DNA from: an uncultured Chloroflexota bacterium
Lineage (GTDB): Bacteria; Chloroflexota; UBA4733
Assembly: GCA_937967325.1 (NCBI GenBank)
Contig: CALBSQ010000158.1
Coordinates: forward strand, 1 to 64,000
Direction: 5' to 3'
DNA: 64,000 nucleotides
Shown here: positions 54,048 to 62,429 of the stretch, one piece after another
Position numbering within the stretch: the first letter of the stretch is position 1
How the letters are laid out: each line of letters starts with the position of its first letter
The notes under the pieces: model-generated
The model's input: the letters and a program-made list of their open reading frames with translations, nothing else
Databases searched by the model: none
Told to the model about the DNA's origin: nothing
Position numbers and translations under genes: made by a program

Positions 54048-54866
54048 ATGACGATTGCGACCGATCCTCATCTCCTCGATACCCGGCGCGCCTTCGATAG
54101 CGTCGCCGCCGAGTACGACGGACCATCCGGCAACAACGCCTTGATCCAGCGGATGCGCGACGCGACCTGGCGCGTGCTGTTGGAGACGTTCCCGCCCGGC
54201 GCCCGGCTGCTGGACGTTGGCTGCGGCACGGGTCTGGACGCGGTCTACCTCGCGGCGCACGACTATCAGGTTCTTGCCACCGACTGGTCGCCGCTCATGG
54301 TCGAGCGCACGCGTCACCGTGCTGAGCGGGAAGGGCTGGCGCCCGCTGTGCGCGCAGAGTTGATCGGCGCGCACGAGCTGCACTTGCTGACCGGCGAGCG
54401 CTTCGACGGCATTTTTTCCAACTTCGGGCCGCTGAACTGCGTCCCCTCCCTGGAAGCCACAGCTCGACACTGCTTCGACCTGTTGGCGCCGGGCGGCAGA
54501 CTGGTGCTCACCGTGATTGGACGCTGGTGCCCCTGGGAGGTCGCCTACTATGCCGCGCGCGGTCAGTGGCGTCGGGCGCTCGTGCGCGCGCATGATGACG
54601 CCACACCGGTCGGCCTCAACGGCCAAACCGTGTGGACCCGCTACTGGTCGCCGCGCGAGTTCTATGCCGCCTTCGCGGCAGGATTTGTTCTGACGCGGTA
54701 CCGGGCGCTTGGGCTCTTCTTGCCGCCGCCCTACCTCATTGGGCTGTACGAGCGGCTGGGCAACCTGGGTGCGAGCATCGGCCGACTGGACGATCGGCTC
54801 GGCGGCCTGCCGTGGCTCCGTGATCTTGGCGACCACTTCCTGATGGTCCTAACGAGGCGCCGCTGA
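54048..54866 (+). CDS. Class I SAM-dependent methyltransferase
   Basis: This 272-residue protein has FDSVAAEYDGPSGNNALIQRMRD and motif I LLDVGCGTGLDAVYLAA, VLATDWSPLMVERTRHRA (motif II) and LAPGGRLVLTVIGRW (motif III), typical of the UbiE/Methyltransf_11 group. It probably methylates a product of the adjacent radical SAM enzymes. ATG 54048 comes 11 bases after the preceding stop; its own TGA abuts the ATG of the next gene. Confidence 0.83.
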   Translation: MTIATDPHLLDTRRAFDSVAAEYDGPSGNNALIQRMRDATWRVLLETFPPGARLLDVGCGTGLDAVYLAAHDYQVLATDWSPLMVERTRHRAEREGLAPAVRAELIGAHELHLLTGERFDGIFSNFGPLNCVPSLEATARHCFDLLAPGGRLVLTVIGRWCPWEVAYYAARGQWRRALVRAHDDATPVGLNGQTVWTRYWSPREFYAAFAAGFVLTRYRALGLFLPPPYLIGLYERLGNLGASIGRLDDRLGGLPWLRDLGDHFLMVLTRRR

Positions 54867-56831
54867 ATGCCACGGCCAGGAGTACCTCAGCACGGAGCGG
54901 CGCCGCCCCATCCCCCTGCCCTCGCGCCCGTCAACGCGTTCCGTTGGGCCTGTCCCGTGTGTCACGGTCCATTGACGATGTCGTCGAGCAGCGCGGCCTG
55001 CAATCGGTGTCCGGCCACTTTTCAGCAGATCGAAGGCATCTGGCGCTTCCTGCCCGAGTCGCGCGCCCGCTTCTTCGCCGGTTTTCTTGGCCGTTACGAG
55101 CTGGTGCGCGCCGAGGAAGGCTGGGGACGCCCCGACGCTGCCTATTTCCTCGCGCTGCCGGAGGTAGATACCGGCGACCCTCTATGGAGGATCTGGGGCA
55201 TTCGGGCAGCCAACTTTCGGCGCTTTGTGCGTGACGTGCTGGCGCCGCTAGAAGCGTCGCTGGGCCGGCCTCTGAAAGTGCTGGACCTTGGCGCCGGCAA
55301 CTGCTGGCTGGCACATCGCCTCGCTTTGCGGAGGCATCACGTCGCCGCGGTCGACCTGGCAACCGGCGTCCTGGACGGCCTGGCAGCTCGCGTCTGGTAC
55401 GAAGCGGATTGGGAAACGACCACGAGCCAGCCGTTCGTCGCCGTGCAGGCAGAGTTCGACCGCCTCCCCTACGCGGCCGGACTGTTTGACCTGGCGATCT
55501 TCAATGCCTCCCTGCACTATGTACAGGACGGCGCCCGCACATTGCAGGAGGCTCTCCGCGTGCTCCGCCCGGCCGGCCGCATCGTGGTTTTGGATTCACC
55601 GGTCTACCGCAATGTCACGAGCGGCGCGCACATGGTGAACGAGCGGGAGGCACGCTTCCAAAACGCCTACGGCCTGGTTGCCTGTTCCCATGCCACCGAG
55701 GGCTTCCTTACTCGTGCCGGCCTGGCCGCGTGGGGGAAAGCACTGGGCCTGCAATGGCAGGCGGCACCGGAGACCGAGCACTGGCGCGGTGTGGCAAGGT
55801 CGTGGATTGGACACCTGCGCGCCGGACGCGAGACGGCGACATTCCCCCTAATGGTCGGTTCGCGGAGCGACTCGGCGCCGCCGCGGGCGGCGCACTCTCC
55901 GGCCGTTCGCCGGCTGTGGCGCGGCCTCTTGCGCTGGCGCTTCCGGCTCATTCAGCGCCGGCGCCACAACCACCTGGCGTTGGAATATGTCGACGGCAAG
56001 CCGCTTCTGGTGCTGCCCGGCGTGTTCAACCCCAAACTGCTGCGCAGCGGGGAGTTTCTGGCCCGCATGCTCAGCCGGACAACCGCTGAATCCGACGCAG
56101 GTTCCGCGCCCGTGTTACGAGCAAATAACAAGGGGCAACCATCGGAGCGCGGGCGTCCCGCCCGCCCGGCTGCCGCAACCCCCGGCGGTAGAGCTCCGCG
56201 GGACGATGGTCCGGCCCCGCGAGCGACCGGGGCGGGCGGGACGCCCGCGCTCCGAGCCCGACCCCAGGAAGGCCCGTCCGACCTGGCAGATGCGTCAATC
56301 ACCGTTCCGCTCATCCCGACCGGCGGCACCGTCCTGGATATGGGGACCGGCTCCGGCCTCGGAGCCATTTTCGCCGCGCAGCAGGCCAGCCGCGTCGTAG
56401 CCGTCGACCTCAACCCGGCCGCTGTGCGCTGCGCTCGGATCAACGCGCTGCTCAACGGCGTTGAAGACCGCGTCGAGGTGCGCGAGGGCGACCTGTTCGC
56501 CCCGATCGGCGGCGAGCGGTTCGACGTGGTCCTCTTCAATCCGCCCTACTACCGTGGGAAGCCCCGTGACGCACTCGATCTCGCCTGGAGATCACTCGAC
56601 GTGGTGGATCGCTTTGCAGCGGACCTACAGTGCCACTTGCGGCCCGGGGGGTATGCCCTGATCGTGCTCTCCTCCGACGGCGAAGCGGCCGCTTTTCTGC
56701 AATGCTTCCATGAGCAGGGGCTGTCCGTCACTGCGCTGGCGAGCTCTGACCTCATCAACGAGACGCTTGGCATCTATCGGGTGAGCCCCTCGACGGCAGA
56801 AAGGTGGTCCAAAGGTGCTGATCCTCTATAA
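54867..56831 (+). CDS. Two-domain SAM methyltransferase with zinc-ribbon N terminus and repeat insert
   Basis: This 654-residue fusion has residues 28-55 with CPVC and CNRC pairs like a Trm112-type zinc ribbon. Domain 1 (about 130-300) has LDLGAGNCWLAHRLA and a late LRVLRPAGRIVVLDSP. Domain 2 (about 385-640) has LVLPGVFNPKLLRSGEFLARML, VLDMGTGSGLGAIFAA and the NPPY motif FNPPYY, as in HemK/RsmC/RlmG-type N- or C-methylases. Between FLARML and VLDMGTG the expected short linker is enlarged by repeat family A (residues about 426-463). It starts at the ATG abutting the previous stop and overlaps the next gene by 17 bases. Confidence 0.75.
   Translation: MPRPGVPQHGAAPPHPPALAPVNAFRWACPVCHGPLTMSSSSAACNRCPATFQQIEGIWRFLPESRARFFAGFLGRYELVRAEEGWGRPDAAYFLALPEVDTGDPLWRIWGIRAANFRRFVRDVLAPLEASLGRPLKVLDLGAGNCWLAHRLALRRHHVAAVDLATGVLDGLAARVWYEADWETTTSQPFVAVQAEFDRLPYAAGLFDLAIFNASLHYVQDGARTLQEALRVLRPAGRIVVLDSPVYRNVTSGAHMVNEREARFQNAYGLVACSHATEGFLTRAGLAAWGKALGLQWQAAPETEHWRGVARSWIGHLRAGRETATFPLMVGSRSDSAPPRAAHSPAVRRLWRGLLRWRFRLIQRRRHNHLALEYVDGKPLLVLPGVFNPKLLRSGEFLARMLSRTTAESDAGSAPVLRANNKGQPSERGRPARPAAATPGGRAPRDDGPAPRATGAGGTPALRARPQEGPSDLADASITVPLIPTGGTVLDMGTGSGLGAIFAAQQASRVVAVDLNPAAVRCARINALLNGVEDRVEVREGDLFAPIGGERFDVVLFNPPYYRGKPRDALDLAWRSLDVVDRFAADLQCHLRPGGYALIVLSSDGEAAAFLQCFHEQGLSVTALASSDLINETLGIYRVSPSTAERWSKGADPL
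56143..56254. repeat. Palindromic repeat family A, copy inside a coding gene
   Basis: The 25-base perfect arms 56143-56167 and 56230-56254 are separated by 62 bases. The arms match those of the intergenic copy at 8985-9095. The element translates as an Arg/Pro/Gly/Ala-rich peptide with no stop and sits at the linker before motif I of the second methyltransferase domain. Confidence 0.88.
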
Positions 56832-58290
56832 CCCGCCCAGCAACGCCGGGCGCAAGGCGATCCTCCCGATGTCGCTGCTCGCCCTCGGCGCAGTGCTTGA
56901 GGGGAAGCACGACTACCAGATCGTCGACGGCAATCTGGAGGCCGATCCGGTGGCCGCCATCGACCGGATAGTGCGAGCGACCGGCGCCGATGTCCTCGGG
57001 GTCACCGTGATGCCCGGCCCCCAGTTGTCGCAGGCTGTCCCGCAGTGTCGCCGGCTCAAGCAGCTACACCCGCGGCTCATCATCGTCTGGGGCGGCTATT
57101 TCCCGACCCAACATTATGAGGCCTGCCTGCGCGCCGAGTACGTCGACTACGTCGTGCGCGGCCACGGCGAGTTGACGTTCCTGGCGCTGCTGGATGCGCT
57201 CCGCGACGGCCGCGACCCGTCCGATCTGGCCGGCCTGGCCTGCCGGCAGGCAGCAACCGGCAAGGTAATCGCCAACCCGATGGCGCCGATCCCCCATCCG
57301 GATCAATTGCCGGGCTTCCCCTACCAACGGATCGACCTCCGGCGCTATATCCGCTCCACCTTCCTGGGCCGCCGCACGCTGCCGCACCATTCCAGCTATG
57401 GCTGCCCCTTCTTCTGCAACTTCTGCGCCGTGGTCAACATGGTCAACGGTCGCTGGGTCGCGCAATCGGCGGAACGGACCGCGCACGTCGTCCGCTCCCT
57501 GGTGCGCGAATGGTCGCTGGATGCTATCGAGTTCTACGACAACAATTTCTTCGTCCACGAGGCCCGCACGGCCGACTTCGCCGCGCGCATCCGCGACCTC
57601 AATATTTCCTGGTGGGGCGAATCGCGCATCGACACGCTGCTGAAATATCCCGATCGGACGTGGACCGTCATGCGCGACAGTGGCCTGAAGATGGTGTTCA
57701 TGGGCGCCGAGTCGGGGTCCGACGAGACGCTGCAGCGCATGAACAAGGGCGGTACCGCCTCCACGGACAAGACGCTGGCCATCGCCGCCAAGATGAGGCA
57801 ATACGGCATCATCCCCGAGTTCTCCTTCGTGCTCGGCAACCCGCCCGACCCCGAGGCGGACGTGCGCCAGACGCTGGAGTTCATCCGCCGCGTAAAAGCC
57901 GTCAATGCGCAGTCGGAGATCATCCTCTACCTGTACACGCCGGTCCCCCTAGCCGGCGAGCTGTACGATCAGGCCAGGGCGCAGGGCTTCCGCTTCCCTG
58001 AGACGCTGGAGGCGTGGATCAGCCCCCAATGGCAAGAGTTCTCGCAGCGTCGCAACAATCACGTCCCCTGGATAAAGGATCCGTTGCGCCAGCAGGTGCG
58101 CAACTTCGAGCGCGTGCTCAATGCCTATTACCCAACCGCCACTAACCCTGACCTTCGCGGTCTCCCTTGCTGGGTGCTGCGCGTCGCCGGCGGCTGGCGC
58201 TACCACACCCACCAGTATCGCCATCCCCTGGAGCTGCGCGCCCTCCAGCGGGTCCTGGCCTACCAGCGCCCGGAGACCAGCAGTGCGTAG
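56815..58290 (+). CDS. B12-binding domain radical SAM protein
   Basis: This 491-residue enzyme starts LILYNPPSNAGRKAILPMSLLALGAVLEGKHDYQIVDG (cobalamin-binding-like domain with VTVMPGPQLSQA and VVRGHGELTFLALLDAL), then cluster motif CPFFCNFC (Cys197, Cys201, Cys204), YDNNFFVHE and VFMGAESGSDETLQRMNKG. It resembles hopanoid or lipid-modifying class B radical SAM proteins. GTG 56815 overlaps the previous gene by 17 bases. The substrate is unknown; the product probably joins the surface-molecule pathway. Confidence 0.87.
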   Translation: MLILYNPPSNAGRKAILPMSLLALGAVLEGKHDYQIVDGNLEADPVAAIDRIVRATGADVLGVTVMPGPQLSQAVPQCRRLKQLHPRLIIVWGGYFPTQHYEACLRAEYVDYVVRGHGELTFLALLDALRDGRDPSDLAGLACRQAATGKVIANPMAPIPHPDQLPGFPYQRIDLRRYIRSTFLGRRTLPHHSSYGCPFFCNFCAVVNMVNGRWVAQSAERTAHVVRSLVREWSLDAIEFYDNNFFVHEARTADFAARIRDLNISWWGESRIDTLLKYPDRTWTVMRDSGLKMVFMGAESGSDETLQRMNKGGTASTDKTLAIAAKMRQYGIIPEFSFVLGNPPDPEADVRQTLEFIRRVKAVNAQSEIILYLYTPVPLAGELYDQARAQGFRFPETLEAWISPQWQEFSQRRNNHVPWIKDPLRQQVRNFERVLNAYYPTATNPDLRGLPCWVLRVAGGWRYHTHQYRHPLELRALQRVLAYQRPETSSA

Positions 58291-58314
58291 AGACGTAGCC
58301 GGAGGGCAGGAGCA

Positions 58315-59355
58315 ATGCTCACACCCATCGAGATAGCCAAGCGTCAACTCACCATGGTCACGCACCGCATCCACACGCTGCCGGTGGTCGTGCTCATGCC
58401 CCACAGCCGCTGCAACTGCCGCTGCGTCATGTGCGACATCTGGAAGGCCAACCATGCCAGGCGGGAGCTGTCGCGCGACGACCTGGCAGTGCATTTGGCA
58501 GCCTTTCGCAAGCTAGGGGTGCGCCGCGTCGTGCTGTCCGGCGGTGAGGCGCTCATGCACACCAATCTCTGGACGCTTTGCACGCTCATCCGCGAGCTTC
58601 CGGCCGCCATCACCTTGCTGTCCACCGGATTGCTGCTGAAACGCCAGGCTGCCAATGTCGTGCAATGGTGCGACGAGGTCACCGTGTCGCTGGACGGCAG
58701 TCGGGAGGTCCACGACGCCATCCGCAACATTCCCCGGGCCTACGACCAGCTTGCAGCGGGCGTCGCCACACTGAAGGCTCTGCACCCCACGCTGCGCGTG
58801 ACGGCTCGCTGTGTCTTGCAGCGACGCAACTTCCACGACCTGCCCAACGTGATCGATGCCGCCCACGCGCTGGGACTGGACCAGATTTCCTTCCTCGCTG
58901 CCGACGTCTCCTCCGCCGCCTTCAACCGGCCTGAGCCGTGGGACGGCACCCACGTTGATAACGTTGCCCTGAGTGGAGACGAGGCAGCGGAGTTTGCTGA
59001 GCTCGTCGAGGCAACGATCCGGCGGTGCAGCGACGACTTCGCCTCCGGCTTCATCGCGGAGGATCCCGACAAGCTGCGCCGCCTGCCACAATATTACGCC
59101 GCGCTGCACGGGAATGCCAACTTCCCCGCGACCGTCTGCAACGCCCCCTGGGTCTCGACCGTCGTCGAGGCCGACGGCACGGTCCGGCCATGCTTCTTCC
59201 ACCGTGCCCTGGGCAACATACACGAGCACCCCATCGACGCGATCCTGAACTCGGACGATGCCGTCAACTTCCGCCGTCACCTCGACGTTCGGCAGGACCC
59301 TACCTGCCGCAAGTGCGTCTGCACGCTGCAGATTGGCGCGCGCACGCCGGTTTGA
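58315..59355 (+). CDS. Radical SAM enzyme with SPASM-like C terminus
   Basis: This 346-residue protein has the cluster motif in CNCRCVMCDIW (Cys33, Cys37, Cys40), RRVVLSGGEALMHTNLW and VTVSLDGSREVHDAIR, the usual radical SAM barrel elements. The C-terminal part has CNAPWVSTVVEADGTVRPCFFH and CRKCVC, an auxiliary-cluster pattern of SPASM/twitch type. Such enzymes modify peptides or sugars or cut C-C bonds. ATG 58315 with GGAGG-like GGAGGG upstream, 24 bases after the previous stop. Confidence 0.85.
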   Translation: MLTPIEIAKRQLTMVTHRIHTLPVVVLMPHSRCNCRCVMCDIWKANHARRELSRDDLAVHLAAFRKLGVRRVVLSGGEALMHTNLWTLCTLIRELPAAITLLSTGLLLKRQAANVVQWCDEVTVSLDGSREVHDAIRNIPRAYDQLAAGVATLKALHPTLRVTARCVLQRRNFHDLPNVIDAAHALGLDQISFLAADVSSAAFNRPEPWDGTHVDNVALSGDEAAEFAELVEATIRRCSDDFASGFIAEDPDKLRRLPQYYAALHGNANFPATVCNAPWVSTVVEADGTVRPCFFHRALGNIHEHPIDAILNSDDAVNFRRHLDVRQDPTCRKCVCTLQIGARTPV

Positions 59356-59400
59356 CCATTGTTCGTACTCAGCCCTCCTGCAAGGGAGCTGCTGGCCATA

Positions 59401-59451
59401 GGTGAGATGGGTTGGGCCGGGGGGGCCATCCCCGCACCAACCCATCTCACC
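59401..59451. repeat. Short palindromic element between convergent genes (family E relative)
   Basis: ggtgagatgggttg (59401-59414) and caacccatctcacc (59438-59451) form a perfect 14-base stem. The centre (ggccatccccgcac) matches the end of the element at 46844-47037. It lies between the converging radical SAM and flippase genes and could terminate both. Confidence 0.75.
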
Positions 59452-59461
59452 AAAGACATCC

Positions 59462-60796
59462 CTAATTGGCGGGCGGCGACAACGTCGCCTGATGCCGGCC
59501 AACAACGGCAATCGTCAACCCGGCCCCCGCGACCCGGGCGGCCACGCGTGCCGCGACCGCACCGGCGGCGCCATTGTTCGGGATGAGCGCAACGCCAATG
59601 AGCAAGAGCACGGCAACGCGCAGCGCCGCCGCGGCGGCCAGCAGCTTGGGCCGATCCAAATGGTAGACCAGCAGCACCAGTGGCGTCGTAAACACCTCAA
59701 AGATCACGACACCGAGCAGCAACCGGAACAGACCAACTGCCGGGGCATAGGCGGGACCGTAGAAGAACGTGATGACGTACCCGGCCAAGGGGAACAAGGG
59801 CAGGAGCGCCAGACTGAGGAGGCAACTGCGCCGCATACCCTGTGCTACGTACCGCCTGACATCGCCTTGCCCGCGCAACGCCGACGCCGCGGGCAGCAGG
59901 ACCGTGTACAGGCTCTGATTAACCACGTCGACCTTGGTCGCCAGGTTTAGCGCCAGGGCGTAGGCGCCCACGGCCGCCCCGCCCTGCCAATGACCAAGGA
60001 GCAACAGGTCAAGCTGGGCCGTGAGCGCCGTCAGCGAGTTCGCCGGCCACTGCCAGCGCCCGAACTCCATCAGACCGCGCCCCTCTCGTCGCAGGAGCGC
60101 ACGACTGGGTATGTCGAGCCGCCACCCGACCGGAAGGAGGTGTAATCCGACGGCAAATGCCGCCAGCGCGGTGCCAATGCCCAGGACGAGCAGGGCGGTG
60201 AGGATGGTAAGGAGGCCGGTCAACGCGAGCACTACCGCCAGCAGCGCGGTCAACACGGCATTGGTCAGCATCACCGCCGAAAAGCGGCCGAGATAGCCGG
60301 TCGCCTGCAGTATGGCGCTGACTGCGCTACTCAACGCCGTCGCCGCCACGCCGAGCAAGAGCAGAGGCATGAAGATCTCCAGGCTCGACGGACCAACAGC
60401 TCTCCGCAGGAGGGGCACGGATACCGCGCTGGCCACTCCCATCAGCAACGTCACCGTACCCGCGCGCAGCCAAAACAAGACCCGGCTGCGCTCTTGAGCG
60501 GCCTGCCGGTCGACCGCCCAAGCGGCGGCGATGTGCTTGACCGCGGTGTCGGTCAGCCCGAAGTCAACTGCCACCCCGGTGATGTTGCCGACGGCGCCCA
60601 GCATGGCAAAGATGCCAAAGCCGGCCGGCCCGAGCGACCGCGCGATCAGCACGCTCGCCACGAATCCTAACGCCAGCCGCAATGTGTTGCCTGAGAACAC
60701 GACGATCCAGCCCCGGCTGACCGGATCGATCCAAGCCGATAACCGGTCCAGCCCTTGCCTGAGCCATCGATCAGCTTGGGGGTCAGCGGGGGTCAT
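59462..60796 (-). CDS. Polysaccharide/oligosaccharide flippase (Wzx-like, MOP superfamily)
   Basis: This 444-residue protein has about 12-14 hydrophobic helices. SGNTLRLALGFVASVLIARSLGPAGFGIFAMLGAVGNI is the family N terminus; WQWPANSLTALTAQLDLLLLGHW and VAQGMRRSCLLSLALLPLFPLAGYVITFFYGPAYAPAV are repeated in Wzx/Polysacc_synt proteins. It should flip a lipid-linked saccharide to the outer face for the O-antigen ligase encoded at 49590. ATG 60796 (MTPADPQAD) is a reasonable start; the frame is open to 60871. Confidence 0.85.
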   Translation of the reverse strand: MTPADPQADRWLRQGLDRLSAWIDPVSRGWIVVFSGNTLRLALGFVASVLIARSLGPAGFGIFAMLGAVGNITGVAVDFGLTDTAVKHIAAAWAVDRQAAQERSRVLFWLRAGTVTLLMGVASAVSVPLLRRAVGPSSLEIFMPLLLLGVAATALSSAVSAILQATGYLGRFSAVMLTNAVLTALLAVVLALTGLLTILTALLVLGIGTALAAFAVGLHLLPVGWRLDIPSRALLRREGRGLMEFGRWQWPANSLTALTAQLDLLLLGHWQGGAAVGAYALALNLATKVDVVNQSLYTVLLPAASALRGQGDVRRYVAQGMRRSCLLSLALLPLFPLAGYVITFFYGPAYAPAVGLFRLLLGVVIFEVFTTPLVLLVYHLDRPKLLAAAAALRVAVLLLIGVALIPNNGAAGAVAARVAARVAGAGLTIAVVGRHQATLSPPAN

Positions 60797-60958
60797 GGAT
60801 GATCCGGTAAAACGCCTTGACCAGCATACATGGATGGTATCAAGTCCGCACCGCCCCGATGGCACATCCATGCATCCGATGCGCCTTCTCGCGTGTAGCA
60901 GAAATAAGCAGCGCCGAAGTCACCCGCTGCAGTACGGATACGGAGGTTCTCCTACCTA

Positions 60959-61372
60959 ATGGATCGAAACCGCGCCTCGGCGTCTTTTCGCCACGGACTG
61001 GCGACAATTGCCGTGAGCGCATCGCTCTTCCTGGCAGGCTGCGGACAGCAAGCCGCGGCGTCCGCACCTGCCGCCGTTGACGCCACACCGGTAGCGCCAA
61101 CCGTCCAGGCGACACCCGTCGCCACGACATCCGTGGCCATTCAGAACTTCAGGTTTGGCCCCCAGGCAATTGCCGTCCACGTCGGCGACAAGGTGACCTG
61201 GACGAACCACGACGTCGAGCAGCACACGGCAACCGCCAAAGATAAGTCGTTCGACTCCGACGTCATCGACAACAACAAGTCCTATTCCTTCACGTTTACC
61301 AAGGCCGGCACCTACAGCTACTCCTGTCTCATCCATCCGGAAATGATCGGCACCGTCACCGTCACGCCGTAG
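60959..61372 (+). CDS. Cupredoxin (plastocyanin/amicyanin-like) lipoprotein
   Basis: This 137-residue exported blue-copper protein has lipobox LAGC with Cys28, an Ala/Pro/Thr linker, then a cupredoxin domain with ligands His89 (EQHT), Cys123, His126 and Met129 in YSCLIHPEM. It carries electrons at the outer membrane face. ATG 60959 is preceded by GGAGG. First gene of a set with a metallophosphoesterase and a sigma/anti-sigma pair; a redox-stress function is possible. Confidence 0.87.
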   Translation: MDRNRASASFRHGLATIAVSASLFLAGCGQQAAASAPAAVDATPVAPTVQATPVATTSVAIQNFRFGPQAIAVHVGDKVTWTNHDVEQHTATAKDKSFDSDVIDNNKSYSFTFTKAGTYSYSCLIHPEMIGTVTVTP

Positions 61373-61456
61373 ACGGCGGCCGCTGTGGCCGCCCCGGCAA
61401 AGGCAGGCGGAATCGCCTGCACTTCGCGTGCTTTATCGTTAGGAAGGCGCACACGC

Positions 61457-62404
61457 ATGGCTCGCTACATCAAGAACAACGAACAGCAGGACGGAGTCGA
61501 CCGGCGAGGCTTCCTCAAATGCATGGCCTGGGCCGGCACCGGGGTGGTCTGGACGGTCGGCGCAGGCGGCCTGCTCTCCGCCTGCACCTTGCCCGGTGTC
61601 GCGTCGGCGCCCAAGGTGGACGGCTTCAGCTTTGTGCAGATCAGCGACAGCCACATCGGCTTCAGCGCCGACGGGGTCAGCACCGACGTGACGAAGACCT
61701 TTCAGCAAGTGGTGGACCGCATCAATCGTCTCCCTCAGCGCCCGTCGCTGGTGTTGCACACCGGTGACCTCACCCACCTCACCAAGCCCGCCCAGTTCGA
61801 CACGGTGTCGCAGATCATGGGCACGATCAAGACGGACGGTACCTTCTACGTGCCCGGCGAGCACGACGTGATCGGCGACAAGGGCGCCGCCTTCGGGCAG
61901 CGCTTCCTGCCGAAGACGCCCAACCAGTTCTGGTACAGCATGGACTACAAGGGCGTCCACTTCGTGGCGCTGCACAACGCCGGCGCCGAGGACACCTTCG
62001 GCAGCCTGGGCGCCGACCAACTGACCTGGCTGCAAAAGGACCTCAAGGCCGTCAACAAGGACACGCCGATCGTCGTCTTCGCGCACGTCCCGCTCTACGC
62101 CGTCTATCCGGCTTGGGGCTGGACAACCAAAGATTCTGCCCAGGCGCTGGCGCTGCTCAAGCCATTCAGTTCGGTCACGGTGCTCAACGGCCACATCCAT
62201 CAGATCCTCAGCCAGGTGGAGGGCAATGTCACCTTCCACATCGCCGATTCGACGGCCTTTCCTCAGCACAAGCCCGGCGACCAAGGGGGGCCTGGGGCAT
62301 TCAAGCTGCCGGCGGATCAGCTCATGCACTCGTTGGGCTATCGCACCGTGACCGTCACGCCGGGCAACCACGAGTTGGCCGTCGTCGACACAACGCTCGC
62401 CTGA
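61457..62404 (+). CDS. TAT-exported metallophosphoesterase (calcineurin-like)
   Basis: This 315-residue protein has the twin-arginine motif DRRGFLK (residues 15-21), a hydrophobic segment, possible lipobox SAC at Cys43, then phosphoesterase motifs: VQISDSHIG, LHTGDLTH, VPGEHD (where GNHD is usual), FAHVP and NGHIHQ. The dimetal site is complete apart from the Asn-to-Glu change in GEHD. It is likely a phosphodiesterase outside the membrane. ATG 61457 is preceded by AGGAAGG (61441-61447). Confidence 0.87.
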   Translation: MARYIKNNEQQDGVDRRGFLKCMAWAGTGVVWTVGAGGLLSACTLPGVASAPKVDGFSFVQISDSHIGFSADGVSTDVTKTFQQVVDRINRLPQRPSLVLHTGDLTHLTKPAQFDTVSQIMGTIKTDGTFYVPGEHDVIGDKGAAFGQRFLPKTPNQFWYSMDYKGVHFVALHNAGAEDTFGSLGADQLTWLQKDLKAVNKDTPIVVFAHVPLYAVYPAWGWTTKDSAQALALLKPFSSVTVLNGHIHQILSQVEGNVTFHIADSTAFPQHKPGDQGGPGAFKLPADQLMHSLGYRTVTVTPGNHELAVVDTTLA

Positions 62405-62429
62405 GCCGGCACGAGTCGTTCCCGCCGAC

